Translations under genes and position numbers: made by a program
Source: Vibrio albus
GTDB taxonomy: Bacteria > Pseudomonadota > Gammaproteobacteria > Enterobacterales > Vibrionaceae
NCBI RefSeq assembly: GCF_003144035.1
Contig: NZ_QFWT01000001.1
Span: 1 to 64,000 of the forward strand
Direction: 5' to 3'
Length of the DNA: 64,000 bases
Notes under the pieces: generated by a model
What the model was told of the DNA's origin: nothing
Seen by the model: only the letters and a program-made list of their open reading frames with translations
The model's database searches: none
Part shown: piece after piece, positions 47,801 to 57,300 of the stretch
Position numbering within the stretch: position 1 is the stretch's first letter
Layout: every line of letters begins with the position of its first letter

Positions 47801-49728
47801 TTAAATATGAATAAGCCATTATCAAGCTTTAATGGCAACCGAGTTTCCAGTTCATCTTTAATGTCCTCAGTCAGTCTGCCCCAATTTTGAAAAACAAAAC
47901 GATTTAACTGCCATAACTGAACGCCATCAATATCAGCTAGATGTTCTTCACAGAATGGCAAGGCTACCTGTTCAAGGTACTCACTCTGTTTCAAGACAGA
48001 AATATCAAACAGATCCTTAATGTATTCATTAACACTACCAGCACGCATCAATAACTTTTGGAGCTCAGGTTCAAGCAACTCAAACGAAGCAGAATTATCT
48101 TCTGTATGCAAAGTTGGGTACCGGATACTTATATTGGCAGATTCAAAAACTTTGCATTTAGAGCGTGATTTGACACCATTAGTGGTTAACAATAATGGTG
48201 CAGCCCTCAGCAAATCAACATCACTACGATCTATATCCCATTTGGTAAACCAAGTGTATATTTCAAAAAACCACGAAGAATCAACCTTTAACAACAGATC
48301 GGAAGCAGCATGAATATAGGAGGAAATGATCGCTCCCAAATTTTTAGCAAATTCGATATTAAATAATGGCTCAATTTGAGACCTGAATTTAATAGCTAAA
48401 GTGGATGGAATATATACATCTACCTTGCAACTTTTATCAACCAAACGTTCCATTATGCCAGAAATATCTTGAGTTCCATCATCAGGAATTGCGCACTCTA
48501 GTGGACGTCTTAGTTCCCCGGCGACACTAGGAACAAATGCAAGTTCTTTAAGCTTTTCTGTAACCTCTTCAAACACTGGTAGCAGGAATTCATTACTGCA
48601 CTTCTCAACGATAGGAATCCACTTAAATGACTGAAGTGATACGTCCTTTACCAACAAATTTGCCAGCGTATCGTATACAAATAGCGAGATTTCCTTCTGC
48701 ATCCATAGATTCCATTGTTTATCAACCAGTAGACTTTCGCGACTAGCTGGCAACAAGAAGTCAGCATTCACCAAAAATGGTAACCCTGTATAAAGTTCAG
48801 TGGGTAAATAAGCATAAAGTCGATTTTTAGCTCTTTGCCGCCCAAAAGGAAATGCAAGGGTAATATCTCTGTGCTTAACACCAACTCTTTTCTCCTCATT
48901 TAGTTTTTCAGGGACTTTTACTGTACGTTTCTCAACATGGTATCGTCTGGTAGTAGTACCTTTCGGACTTTTTACAGTTACGAAAGTTCTCTCTCCCTCA
49001 ACTGATTTTTCGTAGTGGGTTATATTTCCACCTATCGACACAGAAATAGCTGTCAACTTATTTAAAAACAGTAGAATAGAGACATCCAATTTTTTAAGTT
49101 CATCACCTATTTTCTGGTAAATGTTTTCTCCTTCTCCTGAGCGCAAAGGTAACAAGATACAGGTTGTAAATTTTGTTAACTTTATTTTTACCTCAAGTGG
49201 AATATTATTTATTAGGTAAGGAATTATGTAACCAAGTCCGGTTAACTCATCTCTATCCTTAAAGAAAAAATGATAACCATTAGAAAAGATATGTGGTACA
49301 GGACTTACTGCAAACACCGACTTAAAACCGATTCCTTTTTCGCCAATGTAACCGGCATCTTTACTTGATGACTTCGTTGAGCTACCAACAGAGGAGAGCG
49401 CCTTGATATTATCAATAGAAAACCCAACTTCATTGTTGTAGATAGCTAAGCAGCCCGAGCACCCTTCTGTATTGGTCGGGTCGGTTTCCAATAACTCAAA
49501 AAGCAATTCAGGCTTTTCACAATCAGCATAATGGTTGTCTTCTGCGTTCTGAATTAGCTCAAAAACAAAGTGCAGCTCTTTTGAATAAAGCTGTTCGGAA
49601 AGAATACTAACACTGTTATCCAGATCCTTTCGGATCTCAGGTTGTAGTCTACATACTCCGGTTGACTCATCGATCTGATACTTATTTTTTCGATAATCAA
49701 GAATCTCTTGTTTTTTAAAGCTATTCAT
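44887..49728 (-). CDS. Sacsin-like GHKL ATPase with DUF3883-like nuclease and C-terminal ELxWP domain
   Basis: A 1613-residue protein. An HSP90/sacsin-type GHKL ATP-binding domain occupies the first ~270 residues (N-box FELIQNAEDN ~53-62, GEKGIGFKSVF ~126-136). A long middle region has no recognised domain. A Ser/Gly/His-rich low-complexity linker covers ~1270-1380. A DUF3883-like PD-(D/E)xK domain lies at ~1395-1495 (EQLVADQLRSEGFEVEHLGG, NPGYDIAAL, YFVEVKAN). A final domain ~1550-1600 (PEIGFDV ... LELCWP ... YLDDD ... SGWRL) is shared with ZorE and the 91-residue ORF upstream. AAGG lies before ATG 49728. GHKL-DUF3883 proteins recur in defence islands. The function here is unproven but an ATP-gated nuclease is a fair inference. 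Confidence 0.85.
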   Translation of the reverse strand: MNSFKKQEILDYRKNKYQIDESTGVCRLQPEIRKDLDNSVSILSEQLYSKELHFVFELIQNAEDNHYADCEKPELLFELLETDPTNTEGCSGCLAIYNNEVGFSIDNIKALSSVGSSTKSSSKDAGYIGEKGIGFKSVFAVSPVPHIFSNGYHFFFKDRDELTGLGYIIPYLINNIPLEVKIKLTKFTTCILLPLRSGEGENIYQKIGDELKKLDVSILLFLNKLTAISVSIGGNITHYEKSVEGERTFVTVKSPKGTTTRRYHVEKRTVKVPEKLNEEKRVGVKHRDITLAFPFGRQRAKNRLYAYLPTELYTGLPFLVNADFLLPASRESLLVDKQWNLWMQKEISLFVYDTLANLLVKDVSLQSFKWIPIVEKCSNEFLLPVFEEVTEKLKELAFVPSVAGELRRPLECAIPDDGTQDISGIMERLVDKSCKVDVYIPSTLAIKFRSQIEPLFNIEFAKNLGAIISSYIHAASDLLLKVDSSWFFEIYTWFTKWDIDRSDVDLLRAAPLLLTTNGVKSRSKCKVFESANISIRYPTLHTEDNSASFELLEPELQKLLMRAGSVNEYIKDLFDISVLKQSEYLEQVALPFCEEHLADIDGVQLWQLNRFVFQNWGRLTEDIKDELETRLPLKLDNGLFIFNQDEAPLTPAAYDKSIVWQTVFSSEEQRFFSVLSDDYMKLFDKYKKLDAEEVLHQLGATYAPLSLLATVSKWRNIPPIIPRHTFSNSYESYLKDTLTKLDSTEIIEQQVCVAPVLFREPKRFRNNSVVNIFVQWLAAVIESERSWKFQTIRYFYRSPHCKRIDSEIWQLLQQLKWLPTNNGLKSIYEVFLPSIQARENYGDALNYLEIDLPDVLINEFQLTADISSGSVLDVLRAWSSQNEKKDIKHMSNIYRHLAAISKDLRKVFSNEELIYCPSGERNWCKASDAVWISQKNVLGDVFHWLSDFYLDGMQSFWLDIIGVQSRPSAEHFANAWLRIQESDIPDPREQMAPIYESLLQYIRSTEPDERDSWFNDFVSEAKCLSQPYSNEEGQQERRWFNCDEIFVSDIHERMRTSFSEEGIRFIWITRGRDHDDFEPLYNVLGIRRASECMESEISLDIEETVKPDKKLLTDDTLRLLCCAKKQSKKTNDNEWLDGSLEMILMSHERTVTEPVEVDYWLDFQVVTFTPEAYFDEELSTLFYLERNDEPELSAEAVASELSLALYKRDYRSQEDTVLALLGATESKANRIKERKGWERLLTKKEIEQVEKILAERANSSEDGLDDIVSATNPGYDDNIGQESSESTYSDNLHDVDYTSSHNGNTDLGGDRASRTGSASSYSHAGTSNRSYSSSRGGNSSSSESHSRGQRHHSGTKQKEIHGQSSSPREYSDGYRLLSYVSSEPMEVGDSTASDESVRRENKTIGDKAEQLVADQLRSEGFEVEHLGGNNPGYDIAALDTETGELYFVEVKANRGNWNNTGVGLSSAQYRMCLEEQDNYWLYVVEYLFFEPIIHKIVNPVSKINAYYFDRNWQATAEIQKSATEDYQVADLLDEECFKIFLATAKRQLPEPEIGFDVQNEAGMIIASLELCWPSLKAGIYLDDDLPEISGWRLASVSEVLSNLDWLDFLNDTI

Positions 49729-49840
49729 AATTGCCTTGCCTACTAATTCATTGTTTTTCGGTAGATCATGAAAATTTCCTTTCCTCGAGTATTGAAGGGA
49801 TGACTCTTGTGTTTATTGTTCTTTTCCATCTACCCGCAAA

Positions 49841-50116
49841 TTATCTATTTTTTGACGTTGTAGAAATAATCTCCTCAAATTCTATATCACTGAGTGGAAC
49901 TTGATAGCAATGCCAACCCAAAACACCAAATTTCTGAACAGACTGAGGGTCAGCATCATCGTTAAAAATACAAACTTTAAAAGCTGGCCAAGCTAACTCC
50001 ACATCAGCAACAATCATGTCATTAATAATAAGTTCATAGCCACATACCGGAGTTAATACTTTATTTTTAATAAAATATTCGCACTCTTCTTGGAGATAGG
50101 TGTTTTTGTTCTTCAA
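49841..50116 (-). CDS. ELxWP-domain ORF, probably the displaced 3' part of the gene at 50067-50471
   Basis: A 91-codon frame opening with TTG 50116 and no ribosome site. Residues ~22-85 form the domain PVCGYELI ... VELAWP ... FNDDAD ... LGWHCYQV, which aligns with the C-termini of ZorE and the sacsin-like ATPase. It overlaps the preceding membrane-protein gene by 50 bp in the +1 frame. Losing one A from the A5 run (50103-50107, T5 on the plus strand) would join the two frames into one ~210-residue protein. It may thus be translated by frameshift, or be a broken gene. Confidence 0.65.
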   Translation of the reverse strand: MKNKNTYLQEECEYFIKNKVLTPVCGYELIINDMIVADVELAWPAFKVCIFNDDADPQSVQKFGVLGWHCYQVPLSDIEFEEIISTTSKNR

Positions 50117-50471
50117 GATGTTTTGTTCTTTCTCTACTGAGCTCTGTGATCTGATTGAACTCCTTCAATGAATCGTTTACGTCATCCATAAATGAATAAA
50201 AACTATCTAACGCTGAATTTGCAGCTTTTCCAACCGCCTTATCCCTCACCTTTGCACTATTCATTGCCTGTTCATACTCTGGTTTTGGCTTTGTGCATTT
50301 CATTATTAAGCCAGAAACCACAATAAGTGGGATAGCGATATATGTTAAATAGACCCCTACGTAGGAAACAGTGCAAAGAGTTAAAATATACAGAGCCAAC
50401 GTAACCCAAAACAAATACTGCTTTTGAATGCATAACGACACCTTTACTCCTTCAACTGTGTTAATTATCAT
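50067..50471 (-). CDS. Small membrane protein following zorE (possible Zorya-linked accessory)
   Basis: A 134-residue protein with two close hydrophobic helices at ~18-60 (FWVTLALYILTLCTVSYVGVYLTYIAIPLIVVSGLI), then a polar helical segment and a coiled-coil-like stretch (SLKEFNQITELSRERTKHLEEQKH). The last nine residues (SPRRVRIFY) look like out-of-frame sequence, consistent with a frameshift into the 49841-50116 frame. Its start overlaps the zorE stop by 4 bp, so it is translationally coupled with Zorya. I do not recognise the family. Confidence 0.7.
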   Translation of the reverse strand: MIINTVEGVKVSLCIQKQYLFWVTLALYILTLCTVSYVGVYLTYIAIPLIVVSGLIMKCTKPKPEYEQAMNSAKVRDKAVGKAANSALDSFYSFMDDVNDSLKEFNQITELSRERTKHLEEQKHLSPRRVRIFY

Positions 50472-51610
50472 AAAATCTGGTTATAGATACCGGTAGCAAA
50501 CCCTTCTATAAACTCATCTGTACGTACTACTTGCCAACCGCTCGAAGCAATTAAACTCTTTTCCTCATCATCCAGGACGATAGCCAACCTAGAATCAGGC
50601 CACGCTAACTCTGCACACCCGACGACTTCTGAACAGGTATTGACGATATCCATACCTACCTCTGGCTTATTTGTTCGTCTCTGTTGACACATATGAAGTA
50701 CGCCATGTACCGCAGCATCAGAATACTCAAAAAGCTCCTGCCAATTATTATGGTCGTTTAAAATGGATTGCCTCTTACGAAGCTCAATGATGAGGTGCTT
50801 ATCTTTTCTCGGAACAAACATGTGCTCATGAAAGGCTTCTTTACTATGACAATCAGCGCATAGCACTCTAAGATTTGATTCTTTATTGTCGGATTTTACA
50901 CCGTTGATATGGTGAGTATGTAGCAGGTGCCTATGGATTGCTTTATCTAAAACTACACCGCACTTTTCACACGTGAAATTCTGTTTCTGCTTATAATTAG
51001 CTGACACCCTAGCCCAGTCGGGGCTATAGCCATCATTTACCTCATCAGATAAGCGGGTAGGCATATAGAGGAAGTGAGAGCTGTACGTTGAGAAGAATTC
51101 ATCCATAGCAAATGAATTGAATATTAAACCCTTATTACCTCCTACCTGATACCCTTTATAATTCAGGTGCCTCAAGCAAACTTTACAAACCTTAAGATCC
51201 GTCTCTCCTTCTATTGCTTCTTGTGTAAAACGATCATAGCCAGTAACAGAAAACATATCCGATGTATCATTGGTTACAACATATCGTTCAAAACGTCCTT
51301 TTTCACGCATCTCCTGAAGCACTTTACAGTCAGCTAAATGATATTTTCTTCCTTGGCTACCATCTTCCAGAGCTTTTCTTACACCAGCACCATGATCTCG
51401 TATATATAGAAGAACCTGTCTACCCTGATAACTAAGCAGACCGGAGATAGTCTCAACCTCACTTAAATCGACTTCTACCCCCTTAGCTAGCTGAATTCCA
51501 ATAGGATCTCTTTCCCCGATATCAGAACCAGAAGTAAATACTCCTTTTTCTGATGGGTTCATTAACTGAACAGCTTTTGCAAGCCCACTAAACGTTACAC
51601 TTAACTTCAT
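50468..51610 (-). CDS. zorE: ZorE, HNH endonuclease of Zorya type II, with extra C-terminal ELxWP domain
   Basis: A 380-residue protein. An HNH nuclease with a Zn knuckle lies at ~218-260: CEKCG, HTHHINGVKSDNKESNLRVLCADCH. Another Cys pair is VCKVC (~145). The N-terminal ~130 residues are unique. Residues ~318-375 (PEVGMDIV ... AELAWP ... VLDDEE ... SGWQVV) are the domain shared with two downstream ORFs. It begins immediately after zorB with no gap. HNH protein plus ZorAB defines Zorya type II, in which ZorE is the DNA-attacking effector thought to be triggered by the ZorAB motor. Confidence 0.88.
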   Translation of the reverse strand: MKLSVTFSGLAKAVQLMNPSEKGVFTSGSDIGERDPIGIQLAKGVEVDLSEVETISGLLSYQGRQVLLYIRDHGAGVRKALEDGSQGRKYHLADCKVLQEMREKGRFERYVVTNDTSDMFSVTGYDRFTQEAIEGETDLKVCKVCLRHLNYKGYQVGGNKGLIFNSFAMDEFFSTYSSHFLYMPTRLSDEVNDGYSPDWARVSANYKQKQNFTCEKCGVVLDKAIHRHLLHTHHINGVKSDNKESNLRVLCADCHSKEAFHEHMFVPRKDKHLIIELRKRQSILNDHNNWQELFEYSDAAVHGVLHMCQQRRTNKPEVGMDIVNTCSEVVGCAELAWPDSRLAIVLDDEEKSLIASSGWQVVRTDEFIEGFATGIYNQIL

Positions 51611-52318
51611 CTAACGCTCCAAGATCTTGCGAATTTGTATCTCTGCATTGGTTATGATTCTAAAAGATACCCGGCGAGATTTTTTTTCATCTTCTTGCCC
51701 AGTTTCATCCAAAATCACTTTAGATGATGAATAACCTACAGCTGCCACATTAGCTTTTACCCAACCAGCATGCTTAATATGAATAGAATCAAGCTCTACG
51801 AGATAATGTAAAACCGTCCTGGTTCTTGCTTGGGATAAAGCCATATTGTTAAAATAAGCTTCATTGGCACTTGAGTCATGATTCCATCTACTTGATGTAT
51901 GACCTTCAATACGAACTTCCTGAATATCTGGTTTGTACTGATTCAATACTCCCAGGTAACGAGGAAAAAAATCAGATAGTATTAACTCAAACTGAGAGGT
52001 CAAACTAGCTTCGCCATTTCGAAAAAGTACTTCCGGAGCAGTAAAGTTCAAGCTAAGACTATCTCGGTCTAATTCAGCCCCCCACTCCTTCAAATCATCT
52101 TTAAATTCCTCATAAAGAGCTTTATAAATTGCTTGTTGTGTCTGCTGATAGGTTTCTGCCACGTCTTTAATCTGATCTCTCTCTTGCATCGCATCTTGCA
52201 TCAAAGCAACCGAAATGAACAAGAAAACCATCATAAGGCCAGCCATCAAATCTGATACCGACATCCAATGCTCGCCACCTTCTGATTGTGCTTTAGGTAC
52301 ACCAAACAAGCTGCTCAT
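51611..52318 (-). CDS. zorB: ZorB, MotB/OmpA-like peptidoglycan-binding stator subunit
   Basis: A 235-residue inner-membrane protein. One membrane helix (VSDLMAGLMMVFLFISVALMQ, ~20-40) carries the conserved Asp expected to conduct ions. An OmpA/MotB domain covers ~100-225 (LFRNGEASLTSQ, VRIEGHTSS, NMALSQARTRTVLHYL, SRRVSFRI). It anchors the ZorA pentamer to the cell wall. It overlaps zorA by one base (TAATG). Confidence 0.92.
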   Translation of the reverse strand: MSSLFGVPKAQSEGGEHWMSVSDLMAGLMMVFLFISVALMQDAMQERDQIKDVAETYQQTQQAIYKALYEEFKDDLKEWGAELDRDSLSLNFTAPEVLFRNGEASLTSQFELILSDFFPRYLGVLNQYKPDIQEVRIEGHTSSRWNHDSSANEAYFNNMALSQARTRTVLHYLVELDSIHIKHAGWVKANVAAVGYSSSKVILDETGQEDEKKSRRVSFRIITNAEIQIRKILER

Positions 52319-54135
52319 TAGTGAGCTCCCTGAGCAGAACGACTAACAACTTTAGACATTTCATTAGTAAGCTTGGAGTAGTCGCGAGTAAATTGTTGTG
52401 TAACTGTAGCCAGTTCGGTTCCCATCAGTTCAAGCGTACGGTTGATCTCCTGCTGCATTTCCTTATCAAAATATTCAACCTGGCTTTCAACCGACGAACC
52501 TGTTCTTTCAACGGCTTTTACAATCTGATCTTCAAGGGAACTGAATGTTCGCTGAACTTCTCGTGCTTGAAGTTGGAATACTTCGTTTAGTGAAGTTTCC
52601 AGGCGCTCTTTCATTTGCTGTATGGCATTGACTGATTCATCACGCATAGCCTTGGTATCAGATACCAATTGAATATTTGCGCTTTCTAATGTCTTGCTGG
52701 TAACTTCGGCATCTTCTTTAATTCCGGTAACCATTGCACGCATCACATTATTCATATCCGACAATGAATCGCTAAGCTCACTGCGTATTTGCTCTGCAGC
52801 AGTAGTTAACTCGTTATTCATTGTCTTCATATTGGATGAAGCTTCACCTGCATTCGACTCAAATACCTGCGATGCTTCAATTAACTTACCACCCATATCT
52901 TGAGCGCTAGTGGTTAATTTCTCACTTAACACATCCGCACCTTCGGTAGCTGCAATAGAGAAATCTTTGATTACTTTGCTTGATTGCTCCAGCATCTGCT
53001 CGTAATGCTCAGATGCAGCTTTCACTGAGTCACTTATCTCAGTCATGGTATTTTCAAGCTGAGTGCGAATTTGAGGCATTGCATCAACAGCTTTATCCCG
53101 AAGATCTTTGAAAGCTTCTAGTCGCTGTTCCAACTCAGTAACTTGACCATGTCCTAGTTCCATTACGGAATAAAGCTTTTCCATAGTTACCGGAATACTT
53201 TCAGCTCGCTCACTAATGTGGACAACAGACTGTTCTGTTGATGATATTGCATCAACACCTAGCTGATACTTCTTCTGCATATCCTCTAACTGAACGCGAT
53301 AGTTTTCCTGCCAATCAACTAGCTTTTTCACTGACTCATCAAGGCGCTTAAAATTATCTCCAAACTGTTCGGTCAAATTATTGTTAAAATCGGTAATAAC
53401 GTCCTTCAATGCATTAATTACCTGCTCCGTTGCCGATTTAGATAGCAGTTCACCAAAAAGCTTTAACTCACTCCAGAGCTTCTCTTGGAACTGCTCATGA
53501 CGAGTCTCTTGTGTCTCAAAATGCTTGGATACATTACGACTTGCATCATTGATATCAGTACGCATATTCCGGATTTGAGACGTAAGTGAAGCATCTTCCT
53601 CCCCCTTTACAGCCCTTAATAACTCTTCATTCAGTGCAAGTTGCTTATTACTTGCTTCGGCCATATCGTCTAGCCCTTGAACAGATACAACCAATTTGTC
53701 AGTTGATCCCTTTAGATCCTGAATAGTAGATAGTTGCTGAGTCATTACCGAATAGATTTCTTCGGGCCCAACATTCACAATTTCAGCTTCCCCTTTCTTC
53801 TCAGCAATACCTTCAACACCTTTAAACAGGATCGAAAAAAACATACCAAATAAGCTGGTTAAAAAAGCTGTTTTTAAACCTTCAAGCAGTGCTGGTATAC
53901 TCTCCGTGATATTGTTTGGGTCAAACTCCATTAGGCCGACGACAATACCGGTAAAGGTACCTAATATACCCAGCGAAGTTAGTAGATTAGGAGTTACTCT
54001 CACTAACCTTGTACTTTGTTTCTTGATAACAAAAAAAGTTGAAGTGACAAAGAGTGCAAAGATTATTATGAGAAAAAGATCTGAAATCGTCGAAGCCGTG
54101 AGTTTTGCGATTAACGTTGCTAGTATATTTGACAT
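52318..54135 (-). CDS. zorA: ZorA, MotA/ExbB-like motor subunit with long cytoplasmic tail
   Basis: A 605-residue protein. MotA/TolQ/ExbB-type helices occur at ~15-38, ~50-70 (LLTSLGILGTFTGIVVGLMEF, the conserved channel helix) and ~85-107 (LLEGLKTAFLTSLFGMFFSILF). The remaining ~480 residues are a coiled-coil tail rich in Glu, Gln and Ser. In Zorya this tail projects into the cytoplasm and is thought to pass the phage-sensing signal to effectors. First gene of the zor operon. No ribosome site is seen, but TTGTTA and TACAAT hexamers lie upstream around 54165-54200 on the minus strand. Confidence 0.92.
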   Translation of the reverse strand: MSNILATLIAKLTASTISDLFLIIIFALFVTSTFFVIKKQSTRLVRVTPNLLTSLGILGTFTGIVVGLMEFDPNNITESIPALLEGLKTAFLTSLFGMFFSILFKGVEGIAEKKGEAEIVNVGPEEIYSVMTQQLSTIQDLKGSTDKLVVSVQGLDDMAEASNKQLALNEELLRAVKGEEDASLTSQIRNMRTDINDASRNVSKHFETQETRHEQFQEKLWSELKLFGELLSKSATEQVINALKDVITDFNNNLTEQFGDNFKRLDESVKKLVDWQENYRVQLEDMQKKYQLGVDAISSTEQSVVHISERAESIPVTMEKLYSVMELGHGQVTELEQRLEAFKDLRDKAVDAMPQIRTQLENTMTEISDSVKAASEHYEQMLEQSSKVIKDFSIAATEGADVLSEKLTTSAQDMGGKLIEASQVFESNAGEASSNMKTMNNELTTAAEQIRSELSDSLSDMNNVMRAMVTGIKEDAEVTSKTLESANIQLVSDTKAMRDESVNAIQQMKERLETSLNEVFQLQAREVQRTFSSLEDQIVKAVERTGSSVESQVEYFDKEMQQEINRTLELMGTELATVTQQFTRDYSKLTNEMSKVVSRSAQGAH

Positions 54136-54348
54136 AATATTTATTGTAATTCATAAATTATGATAACCATTGTATATAAGATAGTACACATAACAACAGT
54201 TCAAAAGGTTCCCCCTCTGGCAGGATCGTTGTCACTGTTAAAATTTAACCAGTCAGGGGCGGTAGTAGAGTAAGTGATGGCTCATTTAACTGTTCTTGAG
54301 ATTTATTTTTGTCCCCGTCAGAAAAATCGTTCCAATTTAACTGTTCCG
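54136..54348. promoter_or_regulatory. zor operon promoter region
   Basis: This 213-bp gap separates zorA from the recombinase module. On the minus strand TTGTTA and TACAAT hexamers about 17 bp apart lie near 54165-54195 and could be the zor promoter. No clear terminator for the recombinase genes is seen. Confidence 0.4.
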
Positions 54349-57300
54349 CTACAAACGCATCATCACTAACCGCATAAAACTCACAAATCCCTTCCCTCGT
54401 CTGAGCTTGGCAGCTTTATGCGTTGCTGATTGTTCAGCAACGACGTTTTCTTTTCGAACATGCACACTCACAAAGCCTGACTCTTGGTATGGTAAGAAAC
54501 AGCCATCGTCACTTTTAATGATTTGTTCATCCTTAAACATGTTGACGATAGAAGCATTGGCTGATTTGGGTATCAAGACTCTAATCTCACCATGCCAGAT
54601 GCCCGCTTGCTCGCACATGAGTTTCACCCACGATTGGTAATGAGCATAATACTCATCAAGTTGTTTTTTTTGCATACATGTAAGGCTTGGGAAGTACCAC
54701 TTTATGCTGATGAGCTCTTCTTTGATGCCCATTGTTTTAAGCAACTTAAGCAGCGTTACCACTGGCTGTTGCTTGGTGGTGCGCAGCAAAAAGTCTTTGC
54801 CAGCTACAAAATCACTTCTCAGTTCGAGTAGTTGTTTAAGCTCAATGCCCTTTAGGTGTCCTAATTTTTGAGCATAATCAAAACGGCGAATCAGGTTTTC
54901 CAAGTACTTAACATCACTGCGACTCAGCTTGGTGTAATTCACATGCGGTGCCAATTTGTGTTTCGATTTTGGAAGACTGGTTTGCGTAAGCATGCTATCA
55001 AGTTCAAGTAATTGAAGAACCGTTGTTACTGGAATATTTAAATCTTCACTGATCCATTCAGCAGTTTGTCCCACTGCGGCTCGGCGTATCACACGCCAAA
55101 TAGTGGAAAGTGGAAGCGAACCACAGTCTTGTTTCATGTTTTGCTGTGTTGGTACCGTTAGTTGAAAACTGTCAGTGCGAAGAGTTGGGCAAAACGATTG
55201 TGGTACCACTCTGTTATAGCACTCTTTTATGCTTGGTTTAATTTGGATCTGTCCAAACTCGTTTGCCTGCGCCTTTTGCCCCCAGAATGTACGTAACAGA
55301 CGCATGCTTGGCGTGTGATTAGACACTTTAGTTCTTCTTAAAAAATCTCCCAAATGAAAGTAGGAAGAGATCGTCGTATCGGGTGATGCATGCCCAAGCA
55401 TCATCGACAGCGCCCACATCTTTTTGCGACTAAAGGGAGATATGCCTAATCGCTGGTACAACTGCTCGGTGCTTGGATTATCAAAGTATTGGTGGTTAAG
55501 AAATGAAAAGTATGTGAAATGTACAACTTTGCTTTGATTCATTTTCAGCCACATCCAGTTGCAAAACGAGTGGCGACAATGATGAAAACGAAGTCTATCG
55601 TCACCTGTCACGCCTTGTATGGTTTGCGTCACCAAATCAAAGGCCGCTTGCGTTTCGCTTTCATTGCGAAAAAGCTTCATCGTGCGTGTTTGCTCTGTGT
55701 GGCTACTATCGAGAAACTCTCTTAGTTGAGATAGAGCTTCTATCGGCAGCAGTGCATCTAACGGCAAGTTTCGAGCGCTATCCGGAGATTTTAAACTACG
55801 GTAACGATTAGCGCGTACGTGCAGGGTAAAGTACGTTAGCGTTTCATTGTAATGAAAATCTTTGTATTGCAGTCCGGCAATTTCCCCTCGCCGCAATCCA
55901 GCGTAAAAACCAAGTGAGAATATGAGTAAGGCTTGCCGCCTTTGGGAACCTGTGAGCCTGTTGAGTTCCTCTATTACCCTGTCCGCTTCATGGTGTGTGA
56001 GAAGATGCGCACTTACCTGCCCCTTCACCACAGGAATGTCTAAGTCCGAAAGGCAAAGCTTAGGCACTAAACCGCTTTCAAGCAGAAACTCGGCGAAGTA
56101 CACCACATAGCCTTTTTTGCTTGGAGCATTAACTCCTTCGGCTGTGATGTTGAATTTTTCAGCCCATGCCTCACTACTTAACAGTGCAGCGTTGCAACCA
56201 GAAAACTCGGTAATGAATGGTTTGGCCACGTAATTTACGTAGCTACGTATTGTATTAAGACGCAGTGTTTTTTTATGTCTCCCCCCTTCGGAAAGCAGTT
56301 TGTAAAGCCATGCTAGTACCAGCCAAACCCATGGTTTTCTAGCAGAATGTTTCGCATTTTCGAGCCAAGATCGAAGCTCCGGTTTTATTTCTGCTGCCCT
56401 GTGTTGCGAGGCTTTTGCTGGCAACTTTTCAAGGCGCACAGTGAAATGCTCAATATCAGCCAACTGCTGCGAAACCGTCAATGACATAGTTCGCGATTTT
56501 TTTGTAGGGATCTTAGTTTTGTTAAGCCCTGTAGACGCAAACCACGCCGTTTGCTGGCGTTTGGTCACGTTTTCACTCTGATTTTCCTCTTGAGCAATAT
56601 CGACTCGGTTTCCCGTTATCATTCGGTACAAAGTATTTTGATCTAATAGGGTATTAGCATGCAAAGAGGTGATCGCGCCCATTTCAATGGGACTGGCCAG
56701 AAACAGTGCTTCCAGTTGATAGCCCTGCTTGAGCATCGCAATGCGCAATTTTTGATAAGGAGAAATGATGTAGTTAGCTTTGGCCCACCGCTCAATAAGG
56801 CTTTGAGGTGTTCCTTGCAAGTGCACGCTACTTTTGCGCCAAGCGCTTAACATCAGTTCTCCCATCGGTGAGATCCAATACCGTCTATCGCCATCTTGAT
56901 AAAACCAGTGCCTATCGATGCAAAACAGTGCCGTTTCGCTGTTGAGCAATTCATCTATTTGGCGTGCGTAACGAAGCCCCTCTTTTAAATACAGCCACAG
57001 TACTATGATGGCACTGTATTCTTGGGGAGAGCGTAAGTACTTAATAATTACTCGCTCATCTTCCAGCGCAGCATATAGTCGCTCGTGCAAACCAGAGTCC
57101 AGCATAGGCGCAAGGGTGATGATAGGTTGTTCAGGTTTAATTTCCACAAACTGTGGCAACGGTGGACTCTTAATACCAAGTTCTTGCTCGATAAGAAACA
57201 GAAGCAGTTGAAACAATTTGGTGTGAAGCGCATTGATATGAAATGGCTTGGGAAATTTGGATATCACCTTGCGAACGCTCTCTTGAGTGACACTGTCACC

